A DNA stretch of 64,000 nucleotides from positions 35,927,139 to 35,991,138 of the forward strand of contig NC_079890.1 in the NCBI RefSeq assembly GCF_024868665.1, in the 5' to 3' direction. Shown one piece after another: positions 10,849-36,645 of the stretch; position 1 is the first letter of the stretch; every line of letters starts with the position of its first letter. Source of the DNA: Triplophysa rosa. Taxonomy: Eukaryota; Chordata; Actinopteri; Cypriniformes; Nemacheilidae. The position numbers were made by a program, and so were the translations under genes. The notes under the pieces were generated by a model. That model worked only from the letters and a program-made list of their open reading frames with translations. It was not told the origin of the DNA and did not search any database.

Positions 10849-12970
10849 CTATGGAGCGGAGTTCAAGAACCTTTTCAGACTCGGCCTGGAGTGCCATCCG
10901 CTTTCCTTTGCAAACTTGTACACACTCCCAAAAAGATCAGGGAATAAAGCCATTAGGTTGATGTTCGCTGCATCCTCTGAGCTAACAAACACACCAACAA
11001 AACAGAGTGTGAGAGTGTGACAAACAACATCACTAAATGAAAGTGTAAATGGGGTGTATGCACACGGAGCGATGATGCATGTCCGCTAAAATCTCAGCCA
11101 GCTCTGTTACGGTCAATGACGTGAGTCTATTTATCCAAACACCAAAAAGGAGAAGCGCTTCAGGCTATCCGGTTCAAGCTACGATCACAAATATGAAAAA
11201 AACTAAGTCAACTTTTGCACTCAAGGCATGACCACGAAGGCATATAGCAATGTTCAGCCGTAGTGTTGTCGGTTTGATAGAATTTGAACATTTTCTTACT
11301 TAACACGTCGTCAGCGCAATGAGAGCGGAAGCGACTTAGCTGGCTGAGATTTTAGCAGAAGTACGTCATCGCCCCGTACGCATATGCCCCATACTTCATG
11401 CTGTGTGTGACTTACTAATGCTCGTGCAGGTTGCGTACAAATCGCAGCAGGCCAAGTGTATTCTCAGGATAAGCTTTCTTCTTTTTATCCAGTTTCTGGA
11501 TGAGCTCAGGGCCAAACTGAAGAAAAAACTCAATCGTTACAAATGTCAAGGGTGATTTTCTATATCTTTTCCATCTCTACATGTTTAAGTGAAGACTACT
11601 TTTTTTTCAAACACCATCATGCACATCAAAACACATCTGTGGTATAAATACGTTCATGATGGATTACATCACATGGACTTGACACGTGAGATAATTATCA
11701 AAAATGATAATCGTCTTTATTGTCACTTTCACAAGGATAAAATGCGTGATATAATTTTACTTTGACATTGGGCTAAACAGTAATATGGCAGGATTAATGA
11801 CCCATGACTCACTCCTCACTCTTTACATTCTGCCTGTTAACCCACATGAGATGTTACTGCTGTACCACTGGAATAGTGACCAGACAAGACTTTGCTCTTG
11901 TTGTTTGATCCAAATGTGGCAAATTTACAGTGACTATTAGAGCCTGTATCTATTTCTACCTTTCATCATTCCAGAAGAAGGGGTGTGCAAGTGTCTGCTC
12001 CACAGTTGGTCTCTTTCCTGGATCTTCATTGATCATCCACTCCACAAGATCATTCGCTACATCATCCTCCAGGTGCTCCAGTTTGTATTTTCCCTGCAGA
12101 ATGTTGTACTCGCAGACGGCACCTTTGCCAAATGGATGATGCCCTCTAGAGAGAATGTAGTACACTAACATCCCAGCAACCTTAAAACAGGTCGCAGCGT
12201 AAATGACATTCTGAATTTTCATGCTTGTTTTAAAGTTCATTGACTTTTTGACTCACCTGAATGTCAGAACATCTTTTGTAGCCACTGTTGCTTTCTTCAT
12301 CGATTGCTTCTTTTGCCTTCCAGAATTTAGTTCCAGCGATGCTTTTTCGTAAAGTGGTTTCACTCGGTTTCAGTCTACGACTTATGCCAAAATCAGCCAG
12401 TCTAGCTTTCCCTCTTATGTCTGTGAAAATCGTAAAATCAGTCAGTTATTTAAAAAAACGTTTTTAAAACTACACACTTTGCAACAACTTCTGGAGCAAA
12501 GTCATTCACCTGAGCAAACACTCCATAGGCACAAACGCTAATCTGACTTGAATAATTAGCATCTGTAAGAGGAATTAGACCTTTGCACAACGTATTATAA
12601 ACACAATGGTCTATAGATACATTTTGCTCAGAGATCTTTTGCATCATGACATCAAGTATTCTTAGTATCAACTGATTGACTGTCTCCCTGTGCATTTCCA
12701 GAAGGCTGGACACTGTTTGTTAGAATTGGCACAAGGTCATTGAATATTTGAGGAGAAAGCTTTTCACTGACGCACAAAGCAGCACATAAGCAATTAAATG
12801 CAATGGCCCAAAAATGGTTACGAATTCTTGGAAAGCGCTTCATGGCGTCCTCAATGTATTTGTCTGTGCTCTTTGTATCTTTCAACCGCTTGATGGCACT
12901 CTGCTGATATTTCTCTCCATTTAAACCAAAGTACTCCTCAAACAGACGTTTATGAGTAAAGGGTGCTCCT
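10849..12970 (-). pseudogene. RNase L/IRE1-like ankyrin-kinase-KEN gene, decayed copy
   Basis: A minus-strand paralogue of the plus-strand gene at 55660-60270. Recognisable pieces in gene order: the helical middle region (about 12970-12480), the DFG-containing kinase exon (12420-12257, DIRGKARLADFGISRRL), the kinase C-lobe exon (12180-11960), the first KEN exon (11516-11416, PENTLGLLRFVRNLHEH) and the terminal exon (10981-10849, ending RFLNSAP then TAG). Splice sites match the other copy. Lesions: a 2-base deletion near 12690 shifts frame in the middle region. The segment encoding the kinase N-lobe through HRDIKPQN is missing between 12480 and 12420. The exon encoding the kinase-KEN linker is not found between 11956 and 11517. 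No ankyrin exon is seen upstream. The DFG and KEN exons are open, so decay may be recent or the fragment may still be transcribed. Confidence 0.85.
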
Positions 12971-13011
12971 GTGAACTTGAATTACTGCAGAAGTGTTTCA
13001 TTGTTATTTGT

Positions 13012-13438
13012 GACCCTGGATCACAAAACCAGTCTTAAGTAGCACGGGAACATTTTGAGTAAAAGACAAAAATACATTGTGTGGATCAAAATTATCGATT
13101 TTTCTTTTATGCCAAAAATCATTAGGATGTTAAGTAAAGATCATGTTCCATGAAGATATTTTGTAAATTTCCTACCTTAAATATATAAAAACGTTATTTT
13201 TGTGAGTGGATGGTCTGCCACAGTGCCCCTGATTAACAACTTCAAAGGCAATTTTCTCAATATTTTGATTTTTTGTGCTCTCAGATTCCAGAGTTTCCTG
13301 AGTATCTCAGCCAGATATTGTCCTATTTAAACAACTCATATATCTATAGAGAGTTTATTTATTCAGCTTTCAGATTATGTAAAAATCTCAATTTCGAAAA
13401 ATTGACCCATAAGACTGGTTCTGTTGTCCAGGGTCACA
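13012..13438. mobile_element. TIR DNA element (GTGACCCTGG ends)
   Basis: Inverted ends of about 28 bp: GTGACCCTGGATCACAAAAC... at the left and ...GTTGTCCAGGGTCAC at the right, with the internal match AACCAGTCTTA / TAAGACTGGTT. No transposase. A related element is at 44295-44544. Confidence 0.8.
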
Positions 13439-14281
13439 TTTCATTATGGTTGTTTTTATCAAGATTCGTGTTGATTAGTCAGACTAAAAATGTATGAAAT
13501 AAAACGTGTATATATGAGAGAAAACATAAGCAAGATGTGCTCTGTGCTCATTTGATCAGCAATGAACTAGCTGTGACCTTTACCACACATTCATAAGCCT
13601 GCGCAATGAAGCATAGAAGAGCTGAATCATTACCGTAATATCTATATTCGTCTAAATTACAAAATACTTTGTTGTTACATTTGGAAAGTGTAAAGCTCAC
13701 TACGGCCTACATAATCAATTGCTAGATTTGTACTTGCTTGCCAGTCTTTGCGCATGCGCAGTAGCGGGGGGCTCTGGAAGGTGTTCTACTACAGCGATTT
13801 TAGCTAAAGAAAAATAATAAACGATACAGTTGGTGTTGTTGTTTGCAATCCTAGCTAGCGATTTTAGAAATATCTGTCTTCCCTGATTTGTATGACTAAA
13901 ATATCTGCCCAATTTTAGCATTTAAAATTATAATGGCTGTATTGGAAGGATGTACTAGGTTTGGATATGACTGTGATGAATCTAAACGAGAACATCGTTT
14001 GAGTTGAATCTAAATTTGTTGCTACTTCCATATTTGCTAAATTACAAACTCTCTATACCTTTCATAAGATCATTTAAACAATACCTTAAAAAATGTTTAA
14101 AATGATGAGCAGTTTGCGATTCTTTTCCTAGTGATCCTTAAAATTCGCCAAGCGTAGTTTGGCATCTCATTTTCTTATTTGTTCTTCTTCGTTTTCTTGT
14201 TTCTGTTTGTTATGTGCTATCGTCTAAAATTGTTTGTATTTTATTGTGCGCATGAATAAAATATGAAATAGCTACCCGGAG
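13439..14281. other. spacer with probable aco1 promoter region
   Basis: No coding sequence. It contains an NRF1-type palindrome at 13749-13760 next to a G-rich patch, about 640 bp upstream of the proposed non-coding first exon of aco1. Confidence 0.45.
13749..13760. promoter_or_regulatory. NRF1-type site
   Basis: TGCGCATGCGCA is a perfect palindromic match to the NRF1 consensus, which is common in promoters of metabolic genes. Its use for aco1 is inferred from position only. Confidence 0.5.
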
Positions 14282-14299
14282 GCGTTGTGCAAAAAAATG

Positions 14300-14398
14300 G
14301 GGAGTGTGGAGACTTTGTTTCGAGTCATTACGGTAATAAAGACGTGACCGCTGTCAGAGAGTTTGGTGACACTATCTGCTCTGCTCTGACATCACGAG
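14300..14398 (+). other. aco1: candidate non-coding exon 1 of aco1
   Basis: The stretch ends in ACATCACGAG followed by a strong donor GTAAGATT at 14399. The first coding exon of aco1 begins with 37 untranslated bases after an acceptor at 19608, so an upstream exon must exist, and this is the best candidate seen. The 5' limit is unknown. Alternative: a first exon of an unrelated or lost gene. Confidence 0.4.
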
Positions 14399-15300
14399 GT
14401 AAGATTAATTCAACACACCGTGGTACAAATACATTATTCTTATAAAGAAAACAGCATGAAACATATGTATATTGCTTGCAGTTATTCTACATGTTTTATA
14501 TCAATACTCGGAGTTTTCAGTTCATCGTTGTTGTGCTGTTGTTTCTGAGGCTAAATGTGGCGGAAGTGCGTTGTCTTGCGTATACGGACCCACTAGATCT
14601 CAAAGTAAATGTCCAGACAGCTTAAACACACCTGTGTTAGACCGATCAAAATGGAAAGTTTGCAGTTTGGGTCCCGTTTGGTTGTGCTAACGTTAGCAAA
14701 GCTGCCTCTTCTAGCCGTTGGCAAGTACTAAGCGTTCACATACTGTGACGTGAAAGTGCACGTGCATTCTTGCATCCTAAACATGCTAATTTGTATGGAG
14801 GACTAAACCTGCAAAAATTATAAATAAATGAATGTATAAATAAATAAATATATAAATGTAATAATATGAAAATAAATACAGGAATGAATGGTTTGATAAA
14901 ACAAAATAATTCGTTTTAGCTATTATTGATCTTAGCTTTAACTTTTCTTTTCATTTTTTAAATTGATTTATTATTTTTTGTGTCCATTTTTTATTATTTT
15001 TAATTATTATTATTATTTTTTTTAGATTATTTTATTTATCCTTTCCTTTTATTTTTACATTTATTTATTTATACGTTTATTTATTTTTATATTTATTTAT
15101 TATCACATGTATTTATTTCCACTTTTATTTATTTATTCTTGTATTTATTCTTACTTTTCTGTGTCTTGTATGATAATTAGATGGGTTGGTCTTGCCTACT
15201 ATTGGTTCAGCGTAGATTGAAGCGTTTGATCGATTACTCTTGACTTGTTTTGGACTAACGTCACGTCACTCACTGATCGTTTGCTTCGTGTATAACGTTT

Positions 15301-15525
15301 ATGGCGTGCGCACAATTAGCTAGAGAGTTACAGCATTTAGCCAATGAAGTCGATAACCATGCATCAAATGACTATGTGTCATTCAGATTAGATGCACTTA
15401 TTGAGGATTTATTACAGATTGACGGCGAGATAAATGACAAAGTTCTTCAAAATCTGTGCGAGTCAGGGGGTGCTAAGGTGGTGACCAAGTTCCGGTTACA
15501 GGTCCTCTGCCAAAGAGGTGCATGA
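15301..15525 (+). CDS. short ORF in the left arm, unknown product
   Basis: A 74-codon frame starting MACAQLARELQHLANEVDNH. The N-terminal 49 residues are nearly identical to the mirror-image ORF in the right arm. It then diverges after a loss of about 35 bp relative to the other arm. The predicted fold is helical and acidic. Its layout resembles the N-terminal helical segment of DDE-integrase proteins in fish genomes, but this is memory-based and weak. Conservation of the frame in both arms argues it was coding before the inversion. Probably non-functional now. Confidence 0.35.
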   Translation: MACAQLARELQHLANEVDNHASNDYVSFRLDALIEDLLQIDGEINDKVLQNLCESGGAKVVTKFRLQVLCQRGA

Positions 15526-16078
15526 ACGACCTCAGCAGATTCGTCGATTCTGAAAGCACAAGACGACTTGATATTAAGATGTCTAATAAACACAGACTTT
15601 CTTGTTACATGATTTTGACATTCTTGTTAAGATTGCAAATTATTGGTATGATCGCCCGTAACGGCTGAAGCGAGGTGAAAAAATAAATAAAGCGATTTGA
15701 CACGGGATTCGTACCCATGCAATAAAGCGAGGCAGCGTGTCACTACGGTAACAATCACACTAAGCTATTTCGCAATGCTAGCTGCTGCGGATCTTTGCAA
15801 TAATATCAAGATGTCACACAACAATATGCAGCTGGATGAATCAAGGGAATATGCCCGTTTTAACTTGTGACCTCTGTGTTATTTATCTCTTATGGAATGT
15901 AGTTTACGAGTACCGTTTAGTAACCACGTCTTTTTAGAAGGAATGGTTTCCATTTGATGGCCCCTGTAGTGAAAGAACGATGCTCATTACTACCGTGTTA
16001 ACTTGTGACTTAAGTTCACTATGTCTCAATTCATTTACATTATGTTACATCATGTTACATTAAATCTTTACGCTTTTT

Positions 16079-16426
16079 CTAACCGAAAGGCTGCTTATAA
16101 CTATCACTTTGACAAAGCGTTAGCTTGCGACTTCGGTTTACAAGCTCATCTGTGTAGTTAAACCTTATTACATTTTGTGCTTTATGATTTTCACCAGTTG
16201 AACTGTAACGCCACCATAGCATAGCACCCTCTGACTCGCACAGACTTTGAATGTGCTGCAAAGAGGCTAACAACCGAGGGAGAACTTTGTCATTTATCTC
16301 GCCGTCAATCTGTAATAAATCATCAATAAGTGCATCTAATCTGAATGACACATAGTCATTTGATGCATGGTTATCGACTTCATTGGCTAAATGCTGTAAC
16401 TCTCTAGCTAATTGTGCGCCCGCCAT
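16079..16426 (-). CDS. short ORF in the right arm, unknown product
   Basis: A 115-codon frame starting MAGAQLARELQHLANEVDNH. It is the fuller of the two mirror ORFs: it keeps the RLLASLQHIQSLCES segment missing from the left copy. It faces the centre of the inverted repeat, as does its partner. The C-terminal part (after about residue 70) has no counterpart in the left arm and may be intronic. No family is assigned with confidence. Confidence 0.35.
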   Translation of the reverse strand: MAGAQLARELQHLANEVDNHASNDYVSFRLDALIDDLLQIDGEINDKVLPRLLASLQHIQSLCESEGAMLWWRYSSTGENHKAQNVIRFNYTDELVNRSRKLTLCQSDSYKQPFG

Positions 16427-17294
16427 AGTTACTTAACGTTATACACGAAGCAAACGATCAGTGAGTGACGTGACGTTAGTCCAAAACAAGTCAAGAGTAA
16501 TCGATCAAACGCTTCAATCTACGCTGAACCAATAGTAGGCAAGACCAACCCATCTAATTATCATACAAGACACAGAAAAGTAAGAATAAATTCAAGAATA
16601 AATAAATAAAAGTGGAAATAAATACATGCGATAATAAATAAATATAAAAATAAATAAACGTATAAATAAATAAATGTAAAAATAAAAGGAAATGATAAAT
16701 AAAATAATCTAAAAATAAAAAATAATAATAATTAAAAATAATTAAAAATGGACACAAAAAATAATAAATCAATTTAAAAAATGAAAAGAAAAGTTAAAGC
16801 TAAGATCAATAATAGCTAAAACGAATTATTTTGTTTTATCAAACCATTCATTCCTGTATTTATTTTCATATTATTACATTTATTCGTTTATATATTTATT
16901 TATTTATACATTCATTTATTTATAATTTTTGCAGGTTTAGTCCTCCATAAATTTGCAGTGTTGTCACTCACAGAAAAAATGTGCAGTGACTTAAATAAAT
17001 CATTCTCTAAACACACAGTTGAGGGAGGATTTTATTTTCCTGGAACACAAGGAAACAGCCACATGTCATAGTCCAGAGTCTAATAGACAACTAACACCCG
17101 TCTGCCATTTCATTCACAAGATGATACATTTGTTTCACTAAGAACGCTCTGTTCCTGCTTTAAATATCCTATTTTATGTGCACCAAGAGTAATTATTACA
17201 CACAATAAAAGTACTACAGTCGAGTATACTACAGTGCAGTCAGCGTTTACTGTAGTAAACCGTATGAAAATGACTAGATACTGGTGGTTTTGAG

Positions 17295-17930
17295 TAGGGA
17301 TGCACCGATATGTAAATTTTGGCCGATAACTGATAATTCTTTAACATCGAAAGCCGATAACCGACATATGGCCGACATACGGCATCTAAATATTAATTTA
17401 AAATTCCTATGACTGAAACGAAAGGCAAATGGCGGACAACTGCTTTTATTTGAAAACATTCACTCCAGAAAACAAAGTAACAATTAGTTCTCGTTTTCCC
17501 CCCTGAAAATCATGTACCAAGCCTAATTTACACTAGATAAAGATTCCGTAACCTTCAAACTTTTCTGGCATTTTTTAAATTTAATAAACAAATTATAGAT
17601 GTTCAGGAGCAACCAAGACAAAATGTCTTAATAGCCACATGTTTAACAGGTCTCGAGACAGAAAGCATTCAGACAGCAGTCTGATTCAAACAATATGCTT
17701 TTGTTCCTATAATTTACACATTCATAAATACTACAATACATACATACTGTACCTACATCAACAATGTTTAGCTAATAGCAGGCAGCAGTAAGTGAATGAT
17801 CATGACAGAAAGACTGTTCTGTATTTTAACTGTGAGCAGCGTGCAGAAGTTTAACCAGAAGAAATGATTTATGATTATCGGCTATTATATATCGGCCTAA
17901 ATTTTATTATGTACTATATATATATATATA
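17295..17930. mobile_element. hAT-like remnant, left end only
   Basis: Begins TAGGGATGCACCGAT and has GGCCGATA subterminal motifs, as in the element at 42918-43702, which is homologous over much of its length. No matching right terminus was found. Confidence 0.65.
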
Positions 17931-17985
17931 TACTATAGTAAACTGTAGTAAATACTGCATTATTTACCAAAGTAAGGCTCAAAAC

Positions 17986-18079
17986 TAGGGCTGCATGGTA
18001 AATTATTGGCCATATCGGTATCGGCCGATAAATGGTCATTTCGGGCCAATACCGATATGGCCAATAATTTATCGTGCAT
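17986..18079. repeat. palindromic transposon ends (GGCCATATCGGTATCGG)
   Basis: GGCCATATCGGTATCGGCC and GGCCAATACCGATATGGCC face each other across a short loop. This looks like the two ends of a miniature hAT-type element related to its neighbour. Confidence 0.7.
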
Positions 18080-18130
18080 TCCGGCCCTGAGAATCGAACG
18101 GGCAACCTTCTGGTCACAAGTCCGACTCTC
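18080..18130 (-). mobile_element. tRNA-derived SINE head fragment
   Basis: The minus strand reads AGAAGGTTGCCCGTTCGATTCTC, which holds a B-box-like GTTCGATTC. Only the head is present, and the adjoining (TA)n tract replaces the body. Confidence 0.5.
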
Positions 18131-18131
18131 A

Positions 18132-18190
18132 CTATATACTGTATATATATATATATATATATATATACTGTATATATATATATATATATA
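18132..18190. repeat. (TA)n microsatellite
   Basis: Nearly pure TA dinucleotide run with one ACTG interruption. Confidence 0.95.
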
Positions 18191-18483
18191 GTCCATTGAC
18201 TACAGTAAATACTACATAATTCTATAGCAATTGTAATTTTTAGTAAATATACTCTCTTATAATGACTTGTTCATCCATAAATGAAAACTCTCATAAATTG
18301 CGTATATGCCTTGCTTTCTTCAGTTGAAACAAAACTTGTTTTGCTTGATGCACAGCTTGAGATCATTACTTCCTCATATCCCTAAAGATCTGAGTAGGAC
18401 TTGTTAACATGATAGCATGAGGTCGCCTGCTGTGATGAAGCTTATTGGATCCCTGCAGACCCATTTGGTCCCTTTTCTCCTTA

Positions 18484-18735
18484 AAGGTCCAATGTGTAAC
18501 TTTTTGAAGGATCTATTGACAAAAATGCAATATAATAAGCATAACTATGTCTTCTTCAGAGGTGTATAAAGACCTGAAGCGTTGTGTTTTTATTATCTTA
18601 GAACGAGCTATTTCTATCTACATACACCGTGGGTCCCCTTGCATGGAATTCGCCGTGTTGTTTCTACAGTAGCCCTGAACGGACAAACTGCTCTACAGAG
18701 CATCTCCTTTGGCAAAGAACATCTTAGTCCTGTGT
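18484..18735. repeat. dispersed repeat, shared with 45011-45400
   Basis: Starts AAAGGTCCAATGTGTAA and includes CATACACCG(T/C)GGGTCCCCTT. It is the shorter copy. Highly similar blocks recur at 45011-45400 inside an lgi2 intron. I recall this family as widespread in teleosts. Type unassigned. Confidence 0.8.
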
Positions 18736-19645
18736 CAGCCACCGTATTCTGTCTCACATCATTCACCCTCACATCAAACCGATACATGACTCTTTCTGCT
18801 GTGACACACAAAATAAGATATTTTGAGAAGTGTGTCAGTGGAAGACAACAGGGTCCTATGTTGTTTGGTTGCCAATGATCACGCATTTAAAACCTGAAAC
18901 TGCAGTTTAAGAGCTTAGAATAGACATAACGTTATCCTCCATGATATCATCCAGGTGTGAAAGCTAAAATACTGTAGTTATCATTCTTGGTGTGAATGTG
19001 ATCGGGGCTTAGTGACATTGGAAGTAGTGGCTAATGTTTAATATAATATAAGCAGACTTAAAGTGAAAGACTAAATGATGAAAGCATTAGGAAATCATTG
19101 TGGTGAAAGAGAATTGGCTTCACTTCTGTCTGTGTCAGAACCTTTAGCATCATGATCTGACCACTCGCCTGATATATCACTCCACCACCTTTCCCCAGAG
19201 CTGTGTCCAATATTTCCAGTTCTGGAGTTCTTCCAAGTTTTCCCTTAGATTTAGGAGTTTTCTTGTGAGGGCATGTTTGTTGTATGGAATCCAGTACAAA
19301 TACCAAGTTCATTATCCAGTATCGTCGTGGAGAGAGGCATGTGTGTAACCTACACCTCATTGCAACTCATCTTGCTTATCATTTTAGAATAAACTGGTCT
19401 GTGTGAAGAAAGACTGATAAATGTTTCAGTCCGAGTCCGTGATCTGCTGTGTGATGTTGATGATGTTGTCCTGTCCATCATCTTAATTCTGGAAAGTGTT
19501 CTATACCATCATTCTGTATTGTATTGTGAGTTGTATTTCATTTATTTTGCGTTGCTTTATTTCATTATTTCATTGATTGAATTGTTTTCTCCTACCTTTC
19601 ATTTTCAGGTTCGAGAGTGTGCGGGAAGGAATCACGTTTTCAGTC

Positions 19646-26849
<7,204 letters not shown>

Positions 26850-28644
26850 CCTTTTTTTGTTCAAAAAGAATCCGTTTTGATTCTGGTGTTTCGTGTCTGA
26901 CTGTATTGGTTCAGTGGGATGGATTGGGAAGTCTGAAAGCATTAGATGTTGGCAATGACAGGATGAACCTTCACCATTCTAACCCTACCTCAGCACTGCC
27001 AAACTCCAGTCCTACTCTTGCTTAAACTGTTTAGTCAACATCAATGTATACCTAGTAATAATTGCAATTAAGCTGATTCTTTATAATTAGTAACGTTATC
27101 TGTTATTAAAATGGTGCTGCAGAAAATTCCGTTTGTCTGTTATGAAACACAGTGATTATGAAAAATTTGAAGTTTTTTTACTTCAAAATGTTTCAATGAT
27201 TGTTTCATTAATTCTTTTTTTCAAAGAGTAGTTAATTGTCATTACCTAGACCGAAAGGTGTTACCCATTGCATATTGGAGCAGATGAACTATCTTTAATG
27301 TTGAATAACCTTTGATAAAACATTGCAGATATAATACAATTTCCAATATAAGTGCCTATATTTTCTCAGATTCTGTGTATACTCCTGAAGAAGGCATGTG
27401 TGGTTGTCACTCCAGGTTTTTTGCTTGTGTGTCCATAATACAGTTGCATTCCTGTGCATAATGTATTTTCTAGCAAAATAAAACTAAATTTAACCAAGGC
27501 TGATTTCACACCTTTCCTACTGGACGCCTGTAAATGTAACTGAAGGAGCTTGGAATCGACTGCTGATATAAACAAAGTGTGAGAGGTTGATATACTGTAT
27601 GCAGTATCAAATGCATATTTGAATAAACACATGATGATTTCATATCCTACAGTATGTATTCTATATATCTCGCTGTCCTTCCAAAACCTTGGATGTCCAA
27701 ATTTGCTGTTTTCCAGGAAATATATATTTTTAGATTATTAAATAATGTGTTGTAAAAGTTTACAAGCACTTGTTAATAGTTTTTATTGCTTAGATTGCAA
27801 AACCCAGTGACAAGCATAAAGGGTGACTAATAATAATGATTTATGTCAAAGTATAAAAATCACGAAATATGAAGATATGAGGTTTCAGAAGGACAGCAGC
27901 TATATTATATATTATATAACATTCTATGTATTTGGATTCAAAGAGACCTTATGTTTATAATATGTAGGGTTCCAGTGAAAAATCTGTAGTATTGAAGCCT
28001 TTCATCTGATTTAGGGCTCTCTTTACAATGTGAAAAATGACATCATCTCATCAAAACACCAGATTCATACGTTTCTTTATTTTTTGCTTTTATTTGTGGT
28101 AAGTTATTGATATATATTTATAAATTGCAGTTTTTTTGTACAGTAAGTCACTTATATAAAAGCATCTGCTAAATGTAAAATGCTTTCATTGGTCCTCTTA
28201 CACGCTCACATTGACTGAATTGTAAAGCCAAAAGAATGGAAAATATATTTGTTTCTTTTATATACATTGTATAATTTCCTTTTTTTATGCATAACCTTTA
28301 AACCGTTTGTCAGTCTCACAGCCGCGCTTTTATACGATCGGGGACTTTTACTTTGAAATACATGCGTCAATGAGAGGCGGGTTTTCAAACGGAAGTAAAC
28401 AGTGAACTCAGAAGCTGATTGAATTGAACTTCACGCTGACTCAGATAAATTAGAAAATGTTTAACCTCACATCGGATCATCCGTAGTGCAACAGAAACGC
28501 GGGCGGATTACTGAAAACAGTATTTCCGGAACGATTTAACACGGTCAAACAGCATTAGACCCTATCGACACATTGAACACGTGCAGGCGTGCTTCCTGAC
28601 TAAGCAATATCAACACCTGCAGCGGTTTTCGTGATTAAAGGGTC
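26850..28644. other. aco1 3' UTR and sepsecs promoter
   Basis: The first part is the aco1 3' untranslated region, with AATAAA signals near 27475 and 27620. The remainder to 28644 is the short intergenic region and 5' UTR of sepsecs. No coding sequence was recognised. Confidence 0.6.

Positions 28645-36645
<8,001 letters not shown>

Larger units (their letters stand above)
14798..16948. mobile_element. 2.15-kb element with about 720-bp inverted arms
   Basis: The left arm (about 14798-15500) and right arm (about 16948-16215) are reverse complements. They share the terminal GGAGGACTAAACCTGCAAAAATTATAAAT-type ends, an AT-rich ATTTATTT tract, and an inner segment that includes the start of an ORF in each arm. 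The central 700 bp is unique. It sits in the proposed first intron of aco1. It may be a long-TIR transposon derivative or an inverted duplication of a promoter plus first exon. Confidence 0.85.
16949..19608. other. aco1 intron 1, remaining part, repeat-rich
   Basis: Contains a hAT-like remnant, a (TA)n tract, a SINE head fragment and a dispersed repeat (listed separately). No exon with a convincing coding frame was seen before 19609. Confidence 0.5.

Noticed and set aside
16554..16772. Minus-strand hydrophobic ORF resembling a membrane protein
   Set aside because: Translation of an ATTTATTT-type low-complexity tract in the inverted-repeat arm.
19609..19645. Iron-responsive element in the aco1 5' UTR
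   Set aside because: No CAGTG-loop hairpin is visible in the short untranslated stretch before the ATG, and the family is not known to carry one.
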